From Plecoglossus altivelis (taxonomy: Eukaryota; Chordata; Actinopteri; Osmeriformes; Plecoglossidae): a stretch of 64,000 nt of DNA. The translations under genes and the position numbers were made by a program. Below, piece after piece: positions 60,610 through 64,000 of the stretch. Under the pieces are notes generated by a model. The model had not been told where the DNA came from, ran no database searches, and saw nothing but the letters and a program-made list of their open reading frames with translations. Within the stretch, counting starts at the first letter, position 1. The number at the start of each line of letters is the position of its first letter. The stretch is from positions 11,490,282-11,554,281 of the forward strand of contig BROE01000022.1 of assembly GCA_036571765.1 (NCBI GenBank), in the 5' to 3' direction.

Positions 60610-61602
60610 CACGCGCGTGTGCATGCGTGTGTGCGTGTGTGTGTATGTGTGAGAGGGCTGAGCTGAGCTCTTGGCTTTTTAGCCCTTCAGAGTCCAGTAA
60701 CTTCCCCAGCCTGGACAGAGCTGCTCCGCTGTGTAGCTCCGAATTCGGTTTTACATGACCAGTATCCAGCTTGCTCTGACAAACAGCAGCCAACAAACTG
60801 CCAAACACATTTTACTGCATTGCCATTTTGAAAGTGTGTTACATTGTGTTCAAGTGAGAACGTGTTCAGCTGTAAAAGAGAGTGCCTTCATGAGTATACC
60901 TTGTACCCGCTTTCATTTGTCCCTTAGTTTAATCTGTTCAATATTATTCAGTGTTCTTGAGTGTTCTTGTTTGTTCTGTTAGAATAAAGACATTGTGTTG
61001 GCACCTTCCCTCTGAAGACCCTATGAATTAACCATGCTGTTCCCGCTCTCTCTGTCCACCTCTCTATTTTTTCCTCTCTTTCTTTCTCTCTATTTCTTTC
61101 TCATAACTTTACCGAAACTATGAAAACATTCTAGCATAAAATCTGACTGAGACTGCACATGAGGGTGCATGTGTGTGTCTTTGTGTGGTCCTACCAACAG
61201 TCTTGATGGTAACGCTCTTGGTGGCGGCCTTCTCTCCTATCTTCTCCCAACTCAGTTCTGGTTCGGTCCCGGTCTGAAGCCACTCCGACACCGAGCAACG
61301 GTACTGACCCTCATCCCCAGGGCCGGCGTTGTACAGAGAGAGAATGAAGGTGGCAGGACGGACACGCTCCACCCGGACCTCCCCGTAGCTGGCTCGCTCA
61401 GTGTACCGAGGGCCGGGTCGGACGCTGCCATCCTGGTCCACCGTGGCCAGGTCATGGGCAGGCTCAGAGCTGGACGAGTCAGTCCACTGCCAGGTCATGG
61501 AGAGAGGACCGGTGTAGGAGCGGGCGGTGCAGGTGAACTGGACCACACCCCCTTCCTGAACTTCGGAGGCGTTCGTGGACAAGGAGACCGTGAGGTTGCT
61601 TT
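43865..61602 (-). CDS. IGSF3: IGSF3, immunoglobulin superfamily member 3 (EWI family), C-terminal part, five exons; 5' exons beyond the right edge
   Basis: A type I membrane glycoprotein with V-type Ig domains, one per exon, all phase 1-1. Exons in transcript order: 61602-61195, 59395-58982, 49918-49508, 45321-44857, then the terminal exon 44115-43865; junctions are GT-AG. Each Ig exon has the paired Cys and a D-x-G-x-Y-x-C motif (DEGQYRCSVSEWL, EAGTYQCSAQLW, DSGTYYCLVEEWL, DAGRYYCHVEEWL). The EW-hydrophobic tripeptide after the second Cys is typical of the EWI family. The last exon encodes ASTLQSVVCSNDSLFYF, one membrane helix (about VFFYPFPIFGILLIAVLLV), then a basic stretch and the tail PLLWIKEPHLSYSPTCLDPP, which is the IGSF3 C-terminus. 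The fourth Ig exon carries an acidic low-complexity insert. Human IGSF3 has eight Ig domains, so about four are missing from the window. PTGFRN and CD101 were considered; the tail fits IGSF3. Confidence 0.93.
44116..44856 (-). other. IGSF3 last intron
   Basis: 0.74 kb between the last Ig exon and the membrane/tail exon. A short GA tract lies at about 44745-44760. No other feature. Confidence 0.8.
45117..45180 (-). repeat. Coding GAG/GAA repeat: acidic insert in the last IGSF3 Ig domain
   Basis: The minus-strand codons read PKDEDEEEEEVEEEEEGEKE, between the C strand (SVSWYVQRS) and VFSIGHDAVF. It stays in frame and lies in the loop region where EWI domains vary. Confidence 0.85.
45322..49507 (-). 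other. IGSF3 intron between the last two Ig exons
   Basis: 4.2 kb. No exon is recognised, and there is no large repeat. G-runs lie near 46852-46868. Confidence 0.7.
50852..51106 (-). other. Candidate unrecognised phase 1-1 cassette exon in the IGSF3 intron (85 codons)
   Basis: On the minus strand the acceptor TTTTTCTCCTCAG|TGGGTG and donor TTACGG|GTGAGC bound 255 bases (exactly 85 codons). In the phase used by every IGSF3 Ig exon the frame is fully open (VGASLYYDSGPQRRSASQ...VALSESPIT). Two Cys are present, but no Ig WxR or DxGxYxC signature. It resembles no domain I know. It could be a lineage-specific cassette, a decayed exon, or chance. Confidence 0.35.
51136..51175. repeat. Perfect 17-bp inverted repeat with 6-nt loop
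   Basis: TGTATGTGCACTGTGGT (51136-51152) pairs completely with ACCACAGTGCACATACA (51159-51175) around loop CGTTCA. Flanking TATG/CATA and CA tracts could extend it imperfectly. It lies 30 bases upstream, on the minus strand, of the candidate exon acceptor. Confidence 0.9.
51255..51282. repeat. (TG)n microsatellite
   Basis: About 13 TG units; a (CA)n tract at 51171-51192 lies about 60 bp away in inverted orientation. Confidence 0.9.
52011..52260 (-). repeat. Unidentified interspersed repeat, copy 2 (inverted relative to copy 1)
   Basis: The reverse complement aligns with 33757-33990 from TTCACCTCAGTTCTGC to CTGTTTCTGTG. The first 47 bases are almost identical and the rest is diverged. This copy is slightly longer and lies in an IGSF3 intron. 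Confidence 0.85.
53157..53290. repeat. 24-bp purine-rich minisatellite
   Basis: About five units of GCAGAGGGAGGGTGGACTGG with AGGG spacers, ending in diverged copies. Confidence 0.85.
54161..54234. repeat. 74-bp alternating purine-pyrimidine tract, CA with CG blocks
   Basis: TGCGCACGCACACACACACG onward alternates without a break to CATG. CG-rich blocks are followed by about 16 CA units. Confidence 0.95.
55471..55654. repeat. Inverted pair of (CA)n and (TG)n microsatellites
   Basis: (CA)n at about 55471-55509 is followed 70 bases later by (TG)n at 55579-55610 and again at 55621-55654. The two classes are complementary, so a transcript could fold on itself. Confidence 0.9.
56549..56745 (+). 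repeat. Diverged duplicated block, copy A (IGSF3 intron)
   Basis: It aligns in the same orientation with 59458-59690. AACCAGAGTGAAAT matches AACCAAAGTGAAAT, and GATGCATCTGAAAGCTGGAT matches AATGCACCAGAAAGCTGGCT. An ACAACA(C)AAGG(G)AAC island follows at the right end. Overall identity is moderate. Confidence 0.6.
56760..56784. repeat. (GT)n microsatellite
   Basis: About 12 GT units, directly after copy A of the duplicated block. Confidence 0.9.
57331..58200. repeat. 30-bp minisatellite, about 29 units
   Basis: The unit is ATGTATGACCAGCTTGATGT plus a variable decamer. The first unit has a changed start and the last is degenerate; the 27 between are exact in length. The decamer has only five forms: TAGTGCGTAC (3), GAGAGCGTAC (4), GAGAGCGTGC (3), GAGTGCGTGC (8) and TAGTGCGTGC (10). 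Because 30 is divisible by 3, one plus and two minus frames stay open for up to 317 codons. These are not genes. Confidence 0.98.
58760..58873. repeat. (CA)n microsatellite with TACA interruptions
   Basis: About 114 bp, 28 pure CA units then interrupted CA/TACACA, ending about 110 bp downstream (minus strand reads out of it last) from the IGSF3 exon end at 58982. A short (TG)n tract lies at 58917-58951. Confidence 0.95.
59458..59690 (+). repeat. Diverged duplicated block, copy B (next IGSF3 intron)
   Basis: Related to 56549-56745 in the same orientation. The right end runs into a 32-bp tandem duplication that is absent from copy A. Confidence 0.6.
59673..59736. repeat. 32-bp direct tandem duplication
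   Basis: GAGAGACAACACAAGGAACA plus CGATTTGAYGTG occurs at 59673 and again at 59705 with one base changed. Confidence 0.9.
59791..59932. repeat. (CTGA)n tetranucleotide array
   Basis: CTGACTGACTGA alternates with CTAGCTGG blocks over about 140 bp. Confidence 0.9.
60565..60651. repeat. 87-bp alternating purine-pyrimidine GT/GC tract
   Basis: GTGTGCGTGTGT onward alternates without a break through GTGCACGCGCGTGTGCATGC to GTATGTGTG. Confidence 0.95.
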
Positions 61603-64000
61603 CTGAAGAAGGGAGGGAGGGAAATAGGTGGAGGAGAGAGACCGAGGGAGAAGTTGGATGGAAAGGAGGGAGATGATGAATGGGAGGAACAAAGGAAGGG
61701 GGTGGAGGGTGGAGATGGTGTAAAGTGGAAGGAGAAAGGGATGATGAGTATAAGGTAGAGAAAGACATTCAGACATATGATTAAGATGAGGAGATCATAA
61801 GGAGGGAGTCCAAATGTAAGGAAGAAGGAGGAAGGTAAAAAGAAAACAGGAATTAATATTGTGACAATGTAAAAATGTTGCTTATGGTCTGTAATATAAA
61901 TAACAATCAGAGACACTTTTATCCAAAACAACAAACAGCACAGAATATGATCCTATATCCTATAACCTCCTCATCTAGAGGCAGCTGCCCTAACCACAGG
62001 ACTAGACCTTCTTCATGCATAAGAATCTTCTTTATAGCTGTGAAAATAATTGCACTTATTTATTAAGGCCCTGTAAGCCAGATCAATTTTGAAGAGAAGG
62101 ATAGATGTATGAAATGTAAAGAGAGAGAAAGTATAGAGATCAAGGGGAGAAACTTGAGAGGAAACAAATGCACATCTTAGTACATCTATGAGATATATGA
62201 AGAACCGACTGACTGACAGAACCTTAGGCAGACCAGCAGGTCATTGTTTCTGACTGCAGAGATCAGTCAACCCACACTGTCTCCAGGCATAAAAGACAGC
62301 TGTACAGACAGGCAGGTTTGCAGACAGGCAGCTGTGTAGACAGACTGGCAGCTGAGCAGATAAGACAGACAGCTGAGCAGCTAAGACAGGGAGACGGCTG
62401 TGCAGATAGGGTGACAGCTGTGCGGACAGACAGCTGTGCAGACAGACAGCTGTGTGGACAGGGAGATAGCTGTGCAGACAGACAGCTGAGCAGATAAGAA
62501 AGACAGCTGTGCAGCTGAGACAGAGAGCTGTGCAGACATAGCTGTGCAGATAGGGAGACTGCTGTGCAGACAGACAGCTGTGCTGACACGCAGCTGAGAC
62601 AGAGAGCTGTGCAGACACAGCTGTGCAGATAGGGAGACAGCTGTGCAGACAGATAGCTGTGCAGACAAACAGCTGTGCGGACAGGGAGACAGCTGTGCAG
62701 ACACACAGCTGTGCCAACAGACAGGCAGTTGAGCAGATAAGACAGACAGCTGAGCAACTGAGACAGTTTGCTGTGCAGTCAGCTGAGGAGCAGACAGCTG
62801 TGCAGACAGGGAGACAGCTGTGCAGACAAACAGCTGTGCAGACAGGGAGACAGCTGTGCAGACAGACAGCTATGCCAACAGACAGGCAGCTGAGTAGATA
62901 AGATAGATCGCTGTGCAGACAGCTGAGCAGACAGACAGCTGTGCACACAGACAGCTGTGCAGGCACACTGAGATTAAGGTTCTCCTGACACCTGCAGAAG
63001 CATGAGCTGGTGAGCTCACATGTCAGATTCAACATAGCAGGGATCAGTATTTCTGTCTCAGAAGTCTAGACCCAGGAGAGGGGACGAGACAAGAGAATAG
63101 CAGAGGAGACAGAAAGAGAAGGGAAAGGAGGGAAGACAAGAAAGGAGAGGCCTCTGCCCCCTCCCCCATGCCCCCTTATTCTCCATCTCCCTCTTTGTTT
63201 CAGGGTCTGATAGATGAGGGGTGCACAGTGAAACCTACGGTAACTAGACACGGCTCTCCATAAAACTACAGAGTAAAGCTTCCTTTAAGCTCTTTCACAC
63301 TGCACTGAACAAAAGTACATCCCTTTCTTTCTCCCCTTCCTCCTTCCTCCTCTCATCCCTCTCTCGGAGTCTCATCTGATTCATTTCATGTCTCCCTGCA
63401 AGCTAAATACTTTATACTACCTGCTCTCGTCTCACTCTATAGCGTCGTTTCTCGCTCTCCTCGCATTTTTTCAGCTGTTTTTCTCGTTTGCAGTCCCTTT
63501 CTTTCCAGTCTTCTCGTTTTAACTCGAATTTCGCTCCCCCTCTCCATCCCTCCCTCCTCCGTCTTCCGTCTGTTTGGGATTCGCAGCCGCGCGCGAGGAG
63601 CTTTACGTGCGGCTCAATATAAACTCATCCATCAGGTTTGGTGTGTCAACTCTGTTTTACATCTCTCTCTTCTCTTCCATCCAGCCCTGTCCAACCCAAC
63701 ACCTCACTCCCTGTCTCCCCAGTTCACCTCACCCCCCCGAAATTCAGTCTAAACCTCCAGCACCAACTCTAGCAGACTCAACCCGCAAGACCGTCGCTTT
63801 CAGTAATCATAGTTATTAGTCATTCACAGAACCTTATTAAACAGCTGTTACGGAACAGTCAGGGTCTTTGTTAGACCAACATGGTTCGCCGGGAGTTCCG
63901 GAGATGGGGGCATTGTGGCAGGGTTGGTAGGGAGAGGTAGAGATGGATGTGGGGCAGGAGACATAGAGGTAAGGGTGTGTCAGAGGGGTTGACTTGTGGG
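61603..64000 (-). other. IGSF3 intron running off the right edge
   Basis: 2.4 kb. It contains the CAGCTG-rich array (62290-62960) and pyrimidine-rich sequence (63300-63740). No further Ig exon is recognised, so the preceding IGSF3 exon lies beyond the window. Confidence 0.7.
62290..62960. repeat. Degenerate GACAGCTGTGCA minisatellite with a 79-bp higher-order unit
   Basis: Variants of CAGCTGTGCAGACAG and CAGCTGAGCAGATAAGACAG repeat for about 670 bp. A longer unit starting CAGCTGAGACAGAGAGCTGT recurs at 62512 and 62591 (79 bp apart). The minus frames read as Leu/Ser/Cys/Ala-rich open frames (up to 264 codons), which are shadows. Confidence 0.93.

Larger units (their letters stand above)
59396..61194 (-). 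other. IGSF3 intron between the first two Ig exons in the window
   Basis: 1.8 kb. It contains block copy B (59458-59690), a 32-bp duplication (59673-59736), a CTGA array (59791-59932) and a GT/CG tract (60565-60651). No exon is recognised. Confidence 0.8.

Noticed and set aside
62241..63035. 264-codon Cys/Leu/Ser/Ala-rich minus frame that looks like a secreted repeat protein
   Set aside because: It is produced by the CAGCTGTGCAGA minisatellite. Several frames are open at once, and there is no splice or start context.

Overview
The window is vertebrate nuclear DNA, almost certainly from a ray-finned (teleost) fish. The evidence is split genes with GT-AG introns, compact introns full of CA/GA microsatellites and minisatellites, AATAAA polyadenylation signals, and proteins that align along their length with vertebrate families from memory. 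The species cannot be named from sequence alone. There is no prokaryotic, plasmid, phage or CRISPR content.

Layout, left to right. Position 3-692 (+) is the 3' end of SLC5A3 (sodium/myo-inositol cotransporter), followed by a long 3'UTR to about 2.05 kb. KCNE2, a single coding exon, lies at 7126-7464 (+). CASQ2 (calsequestrin 2, 11 coding exons) spans 9850-15123 (+), with a muscle-type promoter module upstream and an enlarged Asp/Glu tail. VANGL1 (8 coding exons, minus strand) spans 18333-25397 and converges on CASQ2. A candidate VANGL1 5' noncoding exon and promoter lies near 30.56-30.8 kb. NQO1 (6 exons, +) spans 31871-33225 behind a TATA box. RPE (ribulose-phosphate 3-epimerase, 6 exons, +) spans 34412-36058. 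The 3' part of IGSF3 (minus strand, last five recognised coding exons) spans 43865-61602. Its upstream exons lie beyond the right edge.

These are independent genes, not an operon. KCNE2 and CASQ2 are both heart/muscle excitability genes (K+ channel accessory subunit; SR Ca2+ buffer). VANGL1 is a planar cell polarity membrane protein, IGSF3 an EWI-family Ig membrane protein, and NQO1 and RPE are metabolic/redox enzymes. The block joins genes that in human lie on 21q22 (SLC5A3, KCNE2), 1p13 (CASQ2, VANGL1, IGSF3), 16q (NQO1) and 2q (RPE).

The most interesting unexplained material is: (1) a symmetric phase 1-1 open segment with good splice sites in an IGSF3 intron (50852-51106), next to a 17-bp perfect hairpin; (2) two diverged copies of an unidentified repeat (33.76 kb and 52.01 kb) sharing a nearly invariant core of about 47 bp; (3) a second diverged pair in two successive IGSF3 introns (56.55 and 59.46 kb); (4) a 29-unit, 30-bp minisatellite; (5) a CAGCTG-rich array near 62.3-62.96 kb; (6) NQO1 with NQO2-like or lost active-site residues; (7) the CASQ2 tail expansion. 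No undescribed multi-gene system was found.
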